From: Marinobacter antarcticus | GTDB taxonomy: Bacteria; Pseudomonadota; Gammaproteobacteria; Pseudomonadales; Oleiphilaceae | DNA: 64,000 nucleotides | Assembly: GCF_900142385.1 (NCBI RefSeq) | Contig: NZ_FRAQ01000005.1 | Span: forward strand, 1 to 64,000 | Reading direction: 5' to 3' | Shown: positions 39,764 through 49,566 of the stretch, one piece after another | Position numbering within the stretch: position 1 is the first letter of the stretch | Layout: every line of letters starts with the position of its first letter | Made by a program: the position numbers and the translations under genes | The notes under the pieces: generated by a model | What the model was told of the DNA's origin: nothing | The model's database searches: none | The model's input: the letters and a program-made list of their open reading frames with translations, nothing else

Positions 39764-40468
39764 CTACTCGAACGCCCAGCGCAGGAATGCTTTTTTCTCT
39801 TCATCCGTAGCGGTTGCCCAGACGGCTTTTAAGCGGCTCAGCGAACTTATACCATCATTGGACCAGGCTTCGTCATTAGCAGCCTGATCACCCAGCACAG
39901 GCGTTCGCGCTGCCAAAGTGCTATCTGCGGGCGACCACTTTGAAGATTGGGCGAGCACCTTACCATCAGCCCCCACAATTGCCGCAGAGAACTCCGGAAT
40001 CACCTGTTCTGCCTGCCGACGGGACTCCGGCTTGTCGAATTCAAATCGATACGTCTCATTGGGACTCGCCTCAAATCGCACGACCTGTGGTTCACTCTCG
40101 ATCACGTGAACCTTCGACTCACCATTTTTCACAACTCCGGCTTTGGCCCAGATGGTTTTATAAGTGAATACAACCTCGTTCTCACCCGGAAGCAGCGCAT
40201 AATCCAACGCCAGGTCATCCATCAGATAGTTGCTCATGGCACGTCCATTAACCCGGCTTACATGAATAGCACCAGGCGCTTTCAGCGTAGACGCATTCAC
40301 CGCAGTGGCCGGGTTGCCCTCCCAGGTCTCAAGCTTGGTAACCGCCGATGAGCAGCCCACCAATACAGAGAGGAGCACCGCTGGAAGTAACGCCCGCCCC
40401 ATCTGCAACCATCGGCTGGAATGGCTCAACTTAAACCTGCTAACACGTAAAACATGACTGATACTCAT
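39764..40468 (-). CDS. DUF2057 (YccT-like) lipoprotein
   Basis: This 234-aa protein has a long basic N-terminus, then ALLPAVLLSVLVGCSS, a lipobox with Cys39. The mature part resembles DUF2057/YccT: LPGENEVVFTY near the front, QVVRFEASPNETYRFEF in the middle, and LKAVWATATDEEKKAFLRWA at the end. E. coli YccT affects curli production, but a function cannot be transferred here. The ATG at 40468 has a perfect AAAGGAG; a longer open frame to 40552 lacks one. It would be processed by LspA (25129). It converges with the wax ester synthase. Confidence 0.82.
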   Translation of the reverse strand: MSISHVLRVSRFKLSHSSRWLQMGRALLPAVLLSVLVGCSSAVTKLETWEGNPATAVNASTLKAPGAIHVSRVNGRAMSNYLMDDLALDYALLPGENEVVFTYKTIWAKAGVVKNGESKVHVIESEPQVVRFEASPNETYRFEFDKPESRRQAEQVIPEFSAAIVGADGKVLAQSSKWSPADSTLAARTPVLGDQAANDEAWSNDGISSLSRLKAVWATATDEEKKAFLRWAFE

Positions 40469-40722
40469 TTTATCTCCTTTACGATTCGGATGAGGCTTGG
40501 ACGGGCGAAGGATGCAGCCAGTTATCGTGTATTCTGAACACAGCAGCAGCATAGGGCAACCGGATACGCAAAAGAGCGCAGAGCACGGTCAGGCCGCATG
40601 AGCGGTTATATAATTGTCAAAATATGTTGAATTTCCCAGGATTTGTATTAATTTTAAACAAACGTTCATCAATCATGCAGCGCCCGGAATACAGACACGA
40701 AGCAAGGGCACAGGAGCTGGCT
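40469..40722. other. AT-rich intergenic region upstream of both divergent genes
   Basis: This 254-bp stretch separates the DUF2057 gene from the small protein gene. The middle (about 40608-40680) is unusually AT-rich and carries promoter-like tracts on both strands (TTGACA on the minus strand near 40617; TATTAA on the plus strand near 40647), but no pair with good spacing. I see no gene or RNA in it. Confidence 0.4.
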
Positions 40723-40926
40723 ATGAATACCCAGATCAGATCAGGAGAAGGAGGACGCATCCCCTTTCGTAGCAGTCGGTTTTTCTGCGTTGGAAACAAA
40801 TGGTATTTCACGACTCGGGAGGGTTTCGACAGCGGACCTTTTGCTTCCAGAGATCGAGCTGAAATCGGGCTAAAACGCTTCCTGCACGTGGTCAGGATGC
40901 TTCCGGAAGAACAGCAGGTACACTAA
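40723..40926 (+). CDS. Small conserved-looking protein (possibly DUF6316)
   Basis: This 67-aa protein begins MNTQIRSGEGGRIPFRSSRF and continues with CVGNKWYFTTREGFDSGPF and ASRDRAEIGLKRFLHVV. The ATG at 40723 follows AGGAG at 7-nt spacing, a good start; the frame stays open to 40624. The aromatic-rich centre and short length recall the DUF6316 family of Pseudomonas and Marinobacter small proteins, from memory and not confirmed. No signal peptide or membrane segment. Function unknown. Confidence 0.65.
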   Translation: MNTQIRSGEGGRIPFRSSRFFCVGNKWYFTTREGFDSGPFASRDRAEIGLKRFLHVVRMLPEEQQVH

Positions 40927-40975
40927 ACGCCCATCAAAGCACCAAGCACTTCTGAAGTACCCGGCAAGCCTCTTT

Positions 40976-41503
40976 CTAAAGGATGTAAGGCATCAGCCAG
41001 ACATCAATTGCGAACAGGCACAGCAGTGCCATAACACCCGCAACCACGTCGTCCACCATGATCCCTAGCCCGCCAGGCAACCGCTCATCCAGCCAATTGA
41101 TGGGCCAAGGCTTGAGAACATCGAAAAATCTGAAAATCAGAAACGCCAGCAACACACCATAGATATGCTCAGGGAAGAGCCCCAGCGTAATCCACATCCC
41201 TACAAACTCATCCCATACTATCCCGCCATGGTCGTGCACCTTCAGGTCAGCGGCTGTTTTTCCGCACAACCAGATACCCACCACGAACGCCATCCCAACA
41301 ACAAACCAATAGGCAACCGGTGGCAACCAGGCAAATCCGTACCATAAAGGAATCGCCGCCAGGCTGCCCCAGGTTCCCGGAGCGCGGGGCGCGGCACCGC
41401 TACCAAACCCGAAGGCTAGAAGGTGTACAGGATTTTTCAGAAACCCCGGCGGCAGAATAGCCTGAGGTAAATCCGGCTCCGGCCACTGATCTTCCTGGCT
41501 CAT
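40976..41503 (-). CDS. pgpA: Phosphatidylglycerophosphatase A
   Basis: PgpA dephosphorylates phosphatidylglycerol phosphate in the inner membrane. The 175-aa protein has about four hydrophobic segments, the family start LLAFGFGSGAAPRAPGTWGSL, and HDHGGIVWDEFVGMW with the catalytic acidic residues. Its ATG overlaps the thiL stop (ATGA). This order, nusB-thiL-pgpA, is standard in gammaproteobacteria. Confidence 0.95.
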   Translation of the reverse strand: MSQEDQWPEPDLPQAILPPGFLKNPVHLLAFGFGSGAAPRAPGTWGSLAAIPLWYGFAWLPPVAYWFVVGMAFVVGIWLCGKTAADLKVHDHGGIVWDEFVGMWITLGLFPEHIYGVLLAFLIFRFFDVLKPWPINWLDERLPGGLGIMVDDVVAGVMALLCLFAIDVWLMPYIL

Positions 41504-42456
41504 GATTTTCTCCTGAAATGGTCAAACCCCACGGCATCAGCTTCTGACCCTACAGCAGCGCCATCAAGACGCAAACCCCGCGCCGACTCAATCACGCCGA
41601 TAACCGTGAGCTGCTGCTTCAGTGACGAAGGCGCCCCAGCCCAGCTTGCCTCAGGAATGGTCGCACAAAGCTCGTAGTCATCTCCGGAGTGCAGAGCATA
41701 ATCCTGGGCAGCAAGGCCTTTTAAACGTTTGAGTGCAGGCGACACTGGCAACCGGGCACGCTCAATACTCGCGCCGACCGAGGAAGCTTCAAGGATATGG
41801 CCAAGGTCTGCCAGCAAACCGTCGGATACATCAATAGCGGCAGTCGCGAGGCTCCTCAGGGCTACGCCCAGCGTCAGTCTCGGCTCAGGATGATGGTAGC
41901 GCTCAAGCACAAACTCCTCATCCGTGGAGGGGCTCAGTGCTTCGAGGTAGTCCAATGCAGCGCCGGCATCACCCAGGGTGCCGGATACCACAATCAGATC
42001 ACCTGGCCTGGCACCGGAACGACGGATGGCAGCCCCATGTGGGACCAGACCGTGTACCTGCAAACTCAAAGCCAGAGGACCGCGGGTTGTGTCACCACCG
42101 GCAAGCACTAGCCCGAAAGACTCCGCAGCCTTTCCAAGCCCGAAAGCAAAGTCACGCAACCAGACCTCGTCAGCCTCGGGCAAAGTCAGAGCAAGAGTAA
42201 AGCAGGTTGGATCAGCACCCATTGCGGCAAGATCGCTGGCGGCCACCGCAAGCGATCTCCAGCCAAGATAATCAGGGCGATAGCTGAGGGGGAAATGCAC
42301 ACCCACAACCAGCGTATCAATAGAAAAAACCAGGTCAGAACCGGAGGGAACTTGCTGGATGGCACAGTCGTCGCCCGGCCCCACAAGGAGTGAGTGGGGG
42401 CCGTGCAAACGGGCTAACGGCATAAAATACTGCCGGATCAGCTCAAATTCACCCAT
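41500..42456 (-). CDS. thiL: Thiamine-monophosphate kinase
   Basis: ThiL phosphorylates thiamine phosphate to thiamine diphosphate, the cofactor of IlvI. PurM-like fold: GPGDDCAIQQVP at the N-terminus, FSIDTLVVGVHFP, then AGGDTTRGPLALSL and IDVSDGLLADLGHI. Length is 318 aa. It starts 3 nt after nusB and overlaps pgpA, so it belongs to the nrdR-to-pgpA run. Confidence 0.96.
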   Translation of the reverse strand: MGEFELIRQYFMPLARLHGPHSLLVGPGDDCAIQQVPSGSDLVFSIDTLVVGVHFPLSYRPDYLGWRSLAVAASDLAAMGADPTCFTLALTLPEADEVWLRDFAFGLGKAAESFGLVLAGGDTTRGPLALSLQVHGLVPHGAAIRRSGARPGDLIVVSGTLGDAGAALDYLEALSPSTDEEFVLERYHHPEPRLTLGVALRSLATAAIDVSDGLLADLGHILEASSVGASIERARLPVSPALKRLKGLAAQDYALHSGDDYELCATIPEASWAGAPSSLKQQLTVIGVIESARGLRLDGAAVGSEADAVGFDHFRRKS

Positions 42457-42459
42457 CGG

Positions 42460-42936
42460 TCAGCGCGGACGGATCTCGGCGAGGCGCAAACGGCGGCCCA
42501 GCTTGTCGAGCACACTGTTAACGAACTTGTGCCCCTCTGTGCCACCGAATCTCTTTGCCAGCTCTATGCCTTCGTTGATCACCACTTTGTAAGGCACATC
42601 CAGGCGATACCGCAACTCATAGGCGCCCACGCGAACAATGGCAAGCTCCACGGGGTCGACCTCATGCAACGGTCGATCAAGAAATGGCTCAATCAGCTTA
42701 TCGAGTTCTGCCTGCTCGCGATGGACGCCGCGCAGGACATCACGGAAGTACAGGGTATCGACCTTGGTCATGTCGTTGTCGACCATGAACTCGGCTTCGA
42801 TATCCGAAATCGGGCTCTTGGTAAAGTGGCGCTGATAAAGCCCCTGCATTGCCAGAATCCGGGCACGACGGCGATCGCCAGCTTTTGGCTGGCCTGATGG
42901 CGCCGGGCGGGATGTTGTATCTTCAGTGTCGCTCAT
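42460..42936 (-). CDS. nusB: Transcription antitermination factor NusB
   Basis: NusB with S10 binds boxA and prevents early termination in rRNA operons; a boxA is present at 317-328. The 158-aa helical protein begins with a Pro-rich tail, then [18 protein letters not shown], and contains [20 protein letters not shown] and [20 protein letters not shown]. Its ATG overlaps the ribH stop by 1 nt (TAATG). Confidence 0.96.
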   Translation of the reverse strand: MSDTEDTTSRPAPSGQPKAGDRRRARILAMQGLYQRHFTKSPISDIEAEFMVDNDMTKVDTLYFRDVLRGVHREQAELDKLIEPFLDRPLHEVDPVELAIVRVGAYELRYRLDVPYKVVINEGIELAKRFGGTEGHKFVNSVLDKLGRRLRLAEIRPR

Positions 42937-43412
42937 TACTCACCCAGCTTTTTGAACAGGCTGACCATTTCCAGCGCTGTGATAGCCGCTTCAGCGCCTT
43001 TGTTGCCGGCTTTGGTGCCGGAGCGCTCGATTGCCTGTTCGATAGAATCTACGGTCAGCACACCAAAGGTCACCGGCACGTCTGTTTCCAGGCTCACCGC
43101 ACCGAGGCCACTGGCAGCTTCGCCTGCCACGTATTCAAAGTGCGGAGTTCCACCACGAATAACGGCACCCAGAGCAATGATGGCGTCGTAACCACCAGTT
43201 TCTGCAACGCGCTTCACGGCCAATGGCATTTCATAAGCCCCAGGCACTCGCACCAGAGTGATGTCGCTGTCGGCAATACCGTGGCGGCGCAGGGTATCGA
43301 CCGCACCGCTTACCAGACTTTCCACCACAAAACCGTTAAAACGGCCAACCACCAGCGCATAGCGGCCGCTGCACTGGGTAAAATCACCTTCAATTACTTT
43401 GATATCTGCCAT
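42936..43412 (-). CDS. ribH: 6,7-dimethyl-8-ribityllumazine synthase
   Basis: RibH condenses 3,4-dihydroxy-2-butanone 4-phosphate with the ribitylaminouracil intermediate to make lumazine, the substrate of riboflavin synthase. Motifs: [48 protein letters not shown] and [11 protein letters not shown], including the catalytic His. Length is 158 aa. It lies between ribB and nusB. Confidence 0.97.
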   Translation of the reverse strand: MADIKVIEGDFTQCSGRYALVVGRFNGFVVESLVSGAVDTLRRHGIADSDITLVRVPGAYEMPLAVKRVAETGGYDAIIALGAVIRGGTPHFEYVAGEAASGLGAVSLETDVPVTFGVLTVDSIEQAIERSGTKAGNKGAEAAITALEMVSLFKKLGE

Positions 43413-43459
43413 CGGTGGCTCCTTCTCGGGCCGCAGCCGCAGTGCTGCAACCTGGTTTA

Positions 43460-44575
43460 TCAGTCTGGGGTATAGGGAATGTACTCAACGACTTCCAGAT
43501 CAAATCCGGAAATTGCCGAGTATTTTACAGGCGGGCTCAGCAGACGCATTTTGCTTACGCCAATGTCCCGCAGAATCTGGGAGCCGGTGCCTACGGTGAA
43601 ATACACACCGGAACTACCCTTGCCAGCGGGCCCCTGCCCCTGATCAAAAAACTCCTGAATGCGGTCTTCCAGATTATAGCTGTCCTCAGCGCTGTTCAGC
43701 AGAACCACGACGCCACTGCCTTCCGCTGCGACTTTCTCAAGCGCATGGTGCAACGGCCAGCTACGGGAATCCTTGCGACGGGCGCCCAGCAGGTCCCGGA
43801 GGGTATCGGTAATGTGAACACGCACCAACACCGGGTCATCCACCGGAATCTCGCCAAATATCATGGCCAGATGCGTAGAACCCTGAATAATATCCTTATA
43901 GGTGCGTAGCTTGAACACGCCGTATTCGGTATCGAGCTGATTTTCTTCAACACACTCGACGGTACGCTCATGCAGGGTACGATAGTGAATCAGGTCAGCA
44001 ATGGTGCCGATCTTCAGGTCGTGCTCTTCGGCAAAACGCTCAAGATCTTCCCGCCGCGCCATGGAACCATCGTCGTTCATGATTTCACAGATAACGCCCG
44101 CTGGCTCACAGTCTGCAAGTGCCGCCAGATCACAGGATGCTTCTGTGTGGCCGGCGCGGCTAAGCACACCACCCGGATCAGACATAAGCGGGAAAATATG
44201 CCCGGGCTGAACCAGGTCCGACACCTTGGCATTGCGGGCTACCGCTGCCTGCACAGTGCGGGCGCGGTCCGCCGCCGAAATTCCGGTGGTCACGCCCGTA
44301 GCCGCTTCGATGGAGAGCGTAAACTTGGTACCAAAACCGGAGGCGTTCTGCTGAACCATTAGCGGCAGGCCCAGCTGTTCGCAGCGGTCACGGGTCATGG
44401 GCATGCAGATGAGGCCGCGGCCAAAACGGGCCATGAAGTTAATGGCTTCGGCAGAGCAATGCTCCGCTGCCATCACCAGGTCACCTTCGTTTTCCCGGTC
44501 TTCATCATCCATCAGGATAACCATCTTGCCCTGGCGGATGTCCTCGATGATTTCTTCAACGCTGTTCAGTGCCAT
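43460..44575 (-). CDS. ribB: 3,4-dihydroxy-2-butanone 4-phosphate synthase with degenerate GTP cyclohydrolase II domain (RibBX type)
   Basis: The first ~200 residues are a complete DHBP synthase, which makes the four-carbon unit of riboflavin from ribulose 5-phosphate: [15 protein letters not shown], the [15 protein letters not shown] block and [11 protein letters not shown]. The remaining ~165 residues resemble GTP cyclohydrolase II, but the zinc Cys motif (CDCG in RibA) is absent, replaced by [15 protein letters not shown], and the catalytic signature is also lost. So this is probably a one-function RibB with a non-catalytic RibX domain, as described in Shewanella-type RibBX. A separate ribA should exist elsewhere. 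Two start codons, 44587 and 44575, are close; AAGGA spacing favours 44575 (371 aa). Confidence 0.92.
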   Translation of the reverse strand: MALNSVEEIIEDIRQGKMVILMDDEDRENEGDLVMAAEHCSAEAINFMARFGRGLICMPMTRDRCEQLGLPLMVQQNASGFGTKFTLSIEAATGVTTGISAADRARTVQAAVARNAKVSDLVQPGHIFPLMSDPGGVLSRAGHTEASCDLAALADCEPAGVICEIMNDDGSMARREDLERFAEEHDLKIGTIADLIHYRTLHERTVECVEENQLDTEYGVFKLRTYKDIIQGSTHLAMIFGEIPVDDPVLVRVHITDTLRDLLGARRKDSRSWPLHHALEKVAAEGSGVVVLLNSAEDSYNLEDRIQEFFDQGQGPAGKGSSGVYFTVGTGSQILRDIGVSKMRLLSPPVKYSAISGFDLEVVEYIPYTPD

Positions 44576-44650
44576 ACTGTTTCGCATCCTTTCAATGCAC
44601 CCATTGCCGCCTCAGGCAGCAACCTTGGGACACACTGTGAATTTAAACGT

Positions 44651-45766
44651 TTAGCGGCGAACCAGGATCAGACGTTGGTCTTCTCCTACCTGTCGCCGGT
44701 CCTGTACGATCCATTCGATCTTGTCAGCCATACTCTCCAGCGGGAGATGCGCCGTCGGCCGGCCGGTACTGCCCAGGAATATCGGAGCCTGGTAAAGCCA
44801 GAGTTCGTCTACCAGTTGTTCACTGATAAAAGTGCCTGCCAGCGTTGGTCCGGCTTCCACCAGCAGCTCATTAATGCCCATTCCCCCAAGCGAATCCAAA
44901 AGCTCGGAGACATCAATGCCGTTATCTTTCCAGGCAACGCCGGCCAGGCGAATTCCCAATGCCGCAAGATCCTGTGCCGGCGCCGTTGCAAGTGTGGACG
45001 AGGCGCAAAACACCTGAACCTTGCCGCCGCGCAGAATGGTCGCGGAGGGAGGCGTTCTCGCGTCCCTGTCGGCGATCACTCGCAACGGCTGCCGGGATGG
45101 CTCGGTGGCATCACCTATATCCCCGAGCTCTTCACGGCGAACGGTTAAGGAGGGGTCGTCTGCAAGCACCGTTCCTACACCGGTAAGAATGGCATCACTG
45201 ACAGCCCTTAGCCGCTGAACATCGCGGCGGGCTTCATCACCGGTGATCCACTGGCTTTCACCCGAGGCCATGGCGGTGCGGCCATCCAGGCTGGCAGCCA
45301 TCTTGAGCCGAACCCAGGGGCGGCCGGTATTCATGCGCTTCATGAACCCGGGGTTCAGGCGCGCCGCTTCATCTGCCAAAAGCCCTTCTCTGACTCTGAT
45401 ACCGGCTTCACGGAGCATCTCCAGCCCCCTTCCAGAGACCGATGGATTCGGATCTTTAGTGGCTGCAAAGACGCGCGACACACCCGCATCAATCAGCGCC
45501 CGCGCGCAAGGCGGCGTGCGGCCAAAATGACTACAGGGTTCGAGTGTGACATAAGCGGTGGCACCACGGGCAGCCGGGCCGGCCTGGCTGAGTGCGCGGG
45601 TTTCCGCATGGGCCTCTCCGGCGCGTTCATGCCAGCCTTCGCCCAGAATCTTGTCACCACGAGCTATTACGCAGCCAACCCGCGGGTTGGGATGCGTTGA
45701 ATAGCGGCCCCGCCATGCAAGCTGCACGGCCCGGGCCATCATGGACCGTTCCCGGAGCTCGGTCAT
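44651..45766 (-). CDS. ribD: Bifunctional diaminohydroxyphosphoribosylaminopyrimidine deaminase / uracil reductase
   Basis: RibD catalyses the second and third steps of riboflavin synthesis. The deaminase domain (1-145) has [11 protein letters not shown] with the Zn-ligand His and catalytic Glu, and [14 protein letters not shown] with the two Zn Cys. The reductase domain (~146-371) begins [21 protein letters not shown]. Length is 371 aa. Its ATG overlaps the nrdR stop (ATGA). In P. aeruginosa the next gene is riboflavin synthase; here a 75-nt gap leads directly to ribB. Confidence 0.96.
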   Translation of the reverse strand: MTELRERSMMARAVQLAWRGRYSTHPNPRVGCVIARGDKILGEGWHERAGEAHAETRALSQAGPAARGATAYVTLEPCSHFGRTPPCARALIDAGVSRVFAATKDPNPSVSGRGLEMLREAGIRVREGLLADEAARLNPGFMKRMNTGRPWVRLKMAASLDGRTAMASGESQWITGDEARRDVQRLRAVSDAILTGVGTVLADDPSLTVRREELGDIGDATEPSRQPLRVIADRDARTPPSATILRGGKVQVFCASSTLATAPAQDLAALGIRLAGVAWKDNGIDVSELLDSLGGMGINELLVEAGPTLAGTFISEQLVDELWLYQAPIFLGSTGRPTAHLPLESMADKIEWIVQDRRQVGEDQRLILVRR

Positions 45767-46281
45767 TTTTTTCCTTCAGGGGCGCGGGTATCCGCCAGCG
45801 CTTTCGCGACATCAACCGCCGCCTCGCCATTGGTGGCCGAGAGTCTCTCGATTTCTTCCTTGAATTCGTTGATATCCTGAAAGCTGCGATAAACGGAAGC
45901 AAACCGGACGTAGGCAACTTTGTCGAGCTGACGTAGCTCGGTCATTACCTCTTCACCCAGCTGCATGGACTTAACCTCACGCTCACCGGTCGCCCGCAGA
46001 CGGTATTTGATACGATTCAGCGCCGCATCGATCTGCTCGATACTCACCGGGCGCTTTTCCAGAGCCTTCATGATCCCTGAGCGCAGCTTCTCTTCATCAA
46101 AAGGCTGCCGGATGCCGTCCTGCTTAACCACTCTGGGCATCACCAGCTCGGCCGACTCAAACGTAGTAAAGCGCTCACGACAGGAAAGGCACTCTCTGCG
46201 GCGGCGTACCTGATCGCCCTCGGCCACAAGACGCGAGTCAATAACTTTGGTATCTGCTTCACCACAGAAAGGACAATGCAT
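45763..46281 (-). CDS. nrdR: Transcriptional repressor NrdR
   Basis: NrdR represses ribonucleotide reductase genes and senses nucleotides through an ATP-cone. The zinc ribbon is [17 protein letters not shown] with [15 protein letters not shown] (four Cys). The ATP-cone follows: [20 protein letters not shown]. The C-terminus is charged (172 aa; E. coli 149 aa). It heads the rib-nus-thi-pgp run, which begins 75 nt after glyA. Confidence 0.97.
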   Translation of the reverse strand: MHCPFCGEADTKVIDSRLVAEGDQVRRRRECLSCRERFTTFESAELVMPRVVKQDGIRQPFDEEKLRSGIMKALEKRPVSIEQIDAALNRIKYRLRATGEREVKSMQLGEEVMTELRQLDKVAYVRFASVYRSFQDINEFKEEIERLSATNGEAAVDVAKALADTRAPEGKK

Positions 46282-46355
46282 AGTCAGGAACTCCGAAGAG
46301 AAAGCCGGGCAGCGCGGGTTGGTACGCGCCCTGCCTGGCAGGTCTTACCAGACGC

Positions 46356-47609
46356 TTAGCCGTATACCGGGAAACGCGCGCACAGGGCTTCAGCCTGCTC
46401 GCGAACGCGGTTGATTACGGCTTCGTCTTCCAGATTGTCAAGGATATCGCAGATCCAGCCTGCCAGCTCACGGCATTCTTCCTCACCAAAACCACGGGTG
46501 GTGATGGCGGGTGTGCCGAGGCGCAGACCGGAGGTCACAAACGGCGAGCGTGGATCGTTGGGAACCGCGTTCTTGTTCACCGTAATGTGTGCACGCCCCA
46601 AGGCGGCATCTGCATCCTTACCCGTAATGTCCTGTTTGATCAGGCTTACCAGGAACAAATGGTTCTTGGTGCCGCCGGAAACCACGTCGTAGCCGCGATC
46701 AACAAATACATCAGCCATGGCAGAAGCGTTCTTGACCACCTGCTGCTGGTAGGTCTTGAACTCGTCGCTCATGGCTTCTTTAAAGCAGATTGCCTTGGCG
46801 GCAATCACATGCATCAACGGACCACCCTGCCCGCCCGGGAATACTGCAGAGTTCAGCTTCTTGTGCAGCGCTTCGTCGTCACAGGCCAGAATCAGGCCAC
46901 CACGGGGGCCTCGCAGTGTTTTGTGCGTGGTGGTAGTTACCACATGCGCGTGGGGCATAGGGTCAGGATACACACCAGCGGCGACAAGACCGGCCACGTG
47001 GGCCATGTCTACAAACAGATAGGCATCGACCTTGTCAGCAATGGCGCGGAAACGGGCAAAGTCCAGTTCCTGGGAGTACGCAGAGAAACCGGCAATGATC
47101 ATCTTCGGCTTGTGCTCAACCGCCAGGGCTTCCAGCTCATCGTAATCAATCAGGCCAGTATCGGTGTTGATACCATACTGCACTGCGTTATAGATCTTGC
47201 CGGAAAAGTTCACACTGGCACCGTGGGTCAGATGACCACCGTGGGCCAGGCTCATCCCCAGAACCGTATCACCTGGCTTTACCAGAGCCATGAAGACGGC
47301 CGAGTTCGCCTGTGAGCCGGAATGCGGCTGTACATTAGCGTAGGCGGCACCAAACAGCTCTTTGGCGCGATCAATCGCCAGTTGCTCAGCGATGTCTACA
47401 AACTCGCAGCCTCCATAGTAGCGCTTGCCGGGATAACCCTCAGCGTACTTGTTAGTAAGGTCACTGCCCTGAGCTTCCATGACCCGCGGACTGGTGTAGT
47501 TCTCGGATGCAATCAGCTCAATATGAGCCTCCTGACGCTTGCTTTCCGCCTGCATGGCGTTCCAGAGTTCGTCGTCGAAACCGGCGATTTTCATATCACG
47601 ATTAAACAT
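46356..47609 (-). CDS. glyA: Serine hydroxymethyltransferase
   Basis: GlyA interconverts serine and glycine while loading one-carbon units on tetrahydrofolate. It is PLP-dependent, with the Schiff-base Lys in [15 protein letters not shown], and blocks [19 protein letters not shown] and [15 protein letters not shown]. Length is 417 aa, equal to E. coli. The upstream region (47610-47904) shows a palindrome CCCATTAATGGG beside a TAGAAT -10, which could be an operator. The gene precedes nrdR. Confidence 0.98.
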   Translation of the reverse strand: MFNRDMKIAGFDDELWNAMQAESKRQEAHIELIASENYTSPRVMEAQGSDLTNKYAEGYPGKRYYGGCEFVDIAEQLAIDRAKELFGAAYANVQPHSGSQANSAVFMALVKPGDTVLGMSLAHGGHLTHGASVNFSGKIYNAVQYGINTDTGLIDYDELEALAVEHKPKMIIAGFSAYSQELDFARFRAIADKVDAYLFVDMAHVAGLVAAGVYPDPMPHAHVVTTTTHKTLRGPRGGLILACDDEALHKKLNSAVFPGGQGGPLMHVIAAKAICFKEAMSDEFKTYQQQVVKNASAMADVFVDRGYDVVSGGTKNHLFLVSLIKQDITGKDADAALGRAHITVNKNAVPNDPRSPFVTSGLRLGTPAITTRGFGEEECRELAGWICDILDNLEDEAVINRVREQAEALCARFPVYG

Positions 47610-47689
47610 CGATGCGCTGCCCCTGTGTGCTTGGCTGACCCGGAGAGTCTTGGAAATAGCCCCCGGAATCCCTGAAAATTCGGGCCGCT

Positions 47690-47708
47690 ATTCTAGCCCA
47701 TTAATGGG
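47690..47708 (-). promoter_or_regulatory. Possible glyA promoter -10 with adjacent palindrome
   Basis: On the minus strand, TAGAAT (47690-47695) is a good -10. Immediately upstream, within the spacer, is the perfect 12-bp palindrome CCCATTAATGGG (47697-47708). The -35 position is poor (TGATTT at 47713-47718), so an activator or repressor may act here. It lies ~80 bp ahead of the glyA ATG. The rest of this 295-bp divergent gap shows only the ettA leader. Confidence 0.4.
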
Positions 47709-47904
47709 TTAAAAATCACCCTTTATGCGGTTCGCAGATACCACCATGCAGATATCTTCCGTTTTCCTGAAATTGCTATAGCTCCAAGGTTTCGATACCT
47801 TACAAGCCCAATTACCAATCCTAATTACAAGGTTCAGTGAGGCGCTGGCCAAACGCGCCTCCGAAACCTTTTCACATCTCGTTTTTAAAGAGGGTAATGC
47901 TATT

Positions 47905-49566
47905 ATGGCCCAGTACGTATACAGCATGAACCGCGTGGGCAAGGTGGTTCCGCCCAAGCGCGAAATTCTCAAGGATATTTCCCTGAGCTTCTTCCCGGGC
48001 GCCAAGATCGGCGTACTTGGCCTTAACGGTTCCGGCAAATCCACCCTTTTACGAATTATGGCGGGCCTGGATCAGGATTACATCGGCGAAGCCCGTCCCC
48101 AACCCGGCATCAATGTAGGTTATCTGCCCCAGGAACCGGAGCTGGACGACAGCAAAACTGTTAAGGAAGTTGTTGATGAGGCCGTGGCGGAGGTTCACAA
48201 CGCCTTGGCCGAACTGGATCAGGTTTACTCCGACTACGCTGAGCCGGATGCGGATTTCGACGCCCTGGCCAAAAAACAGGGCAAACTTGAAGCTCTGATT
48301 CAGGCCACCGATGGTCACGACATCGAACGCAAAATGGAAGTAGCCGCCGACGCCCTGCGCCTGCCCGCCTGGGATCAGCCGGTGAAAAACCTGTCCGGTG
48401 GTGAGCGTCGCCGGGTAGCCCTGTGCCGCCTGCTGCTTTCCGGCCCGGACATGCTGCTGCTGGACGAGCCTACCAACCATCTGGACGCCGAATCCGTAGC
48501 CTGGCTGGAGCGCTTCCTGCACGATTACGAAGGCACAGTGGTTGCCATCACCCACGACCGCTACTTCCTCGACAACGTTGCGGGCTGGATTCTGGAACTG
48601 GACCGCGGCCAGGGTATTCCGTTTGAAGGCAACTATAGCCAGTGGCTGGAAAACAAGGAACAGCGCCTGACCACCGAAGCCAAGCAGGAAGCCTCGCACC
48701 AGAAGGCCGTTAAGCAGGAACTGGAGTGGGTGCGCAGCAACGCCAAGGGCCGGCAATCCAAGAGCAAAGCCCGCCTTGCCCGCTTCGAAGAAATGAGCTC
48801 GCAGGACTTCCAGAAGCGCAATGAAACCAACGAACTCTATATTCCACCCGGGCCCCGTCTTGGTGACAAGGTCATCGAAGTAGAAGGCATCAGCAAAGCT
48901 TTTGGTGATCATCTGCTCTATGAAGATGTTTCCTTCACCGTACCGCCGGGCGCTATCGTCGGCATCATCGGTGGCAACGGTGCAGGTAAATCTACCCTGT
49001 TCCGCATGATCGTCGGCCAGGACCAGCCCAACTCCGGCACCATCACGGTGGGTGAAACAGTCAAGCTGGCCTATGTCGATCAGAGTCGCGATCTGGACGG
49101 ATCAAAAACCGTCTGGGAACTGCTTAGTGAAGGCCAGGACATCATTAAGGTCGGCAACTACGAAACCCCATCGAGAGCCTATGCAGGCCGCTTTAACTTC
49201 AAAGGCGCAGACCAGCAAAAGCGCGTAGGCGACCTGTCTGGTGGTGAGCGAAACCGCCTGCACCTGGCAGCACTGCTGAAGGAAGGCGGCAACGTACTGC
49301 TGCTGGACGAACCTACCAACGATCTGGATGTGGAAACCCTGCGTGCCCTGGAAGAAGCCCTGCTGAACTTCCCCGGCTCTGCCATGGTTATCTCGCACGA
49401 CCGCTGGTTCCTTGACCGCGTAGCCACGCACATTCTGGCATTTGAGGATGACGGCGAGGTGATCTACTACGAAGGCAACTTCAGCGACTACGACGAAGAC
49501 CACAAGAAGCGCAAAGGGGATTCGGCGATGGTGCCCAAGCGCATGAAGTACAAGAAGCTGGCCTGA
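47905..49566 (+). CDS. ettA: Energy-dependent translational throttle protein EttA
   Basis: EttA is an ABC-F protein that binds the ribosomal E site and controls early elongation according to ATP/ADP. Domains: ABC1 with Walker A GLNGSGKST and signature LSGGERRRVALCRLLL, a charged interdomain linker (~245-300), and ABC2 with Walker A GGNGAGKST and LSGGERNRLHLAALL. The Walker B DEPTNHLD and DEPTNDLD are intact and there is no transmembrane domain. Length is 553 aa (E. coli 555). The start has GAGGGTAA upstream. It overlaps radA (TGATGG). Confidence 0.96.
   Translation: MAQYVYSMNRVGKVVPPKREILKDISLSFFPGAKIGVLGLNGSGKSTLLRIMAGLDQDYIGEARPQPGINVGYLPQEPELDDSKTVKEVVDEAVAEVHNALAELDQVYSDYAEPDADFDALAKKQGKLEALIQATDGHDIERKMEVAADALRLPAWDQPVKNLSGGERRRVALCRLLLSGPDMLLLDEPTNHLDAESVAWLERFLHDYEGTVVAITHDRYFLDNVAGWILELDRGQGIPFEGNYSQWLENKEQRLTTEAKQEASHQKAVKQELEWVRSNAKGRQSKSKARLARFEEMSSQDFQKRNETNELYIPPGPRLGDKVIEVEGISKAFGDHLLYEDVSFTVPPGAIVGIIGGNGAGKSTLFRMIVGQDQPNSGTITVGETVKLAYVDQSRDLDGSKTVWELLSEGQDIIKVGNYETPSRAYAGRFNFKGADQQKRVGDLSGGERNRLHLAALLKEGGNVLLLDEPTNDLDVETLRALEEALLNFPGSAMVISHDRWFLDRVATHILAFEDDGEVIYYEGNFSDYDEDHKKRKGDSAMVPKRMKYKKLA

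Noticed and set aside
44576..44650. FMN riboswitch upstream of ribB
   Set aside because: The 75-nt gap is too short for the ~130-nt aptamer, and the conserved AGGG and six-stem junction sequences are absent.
48049..48912. 287-codon frame antisense to ettA
   Set aside because: It is composed of the mirror of the ABC domains and lacks any start context.
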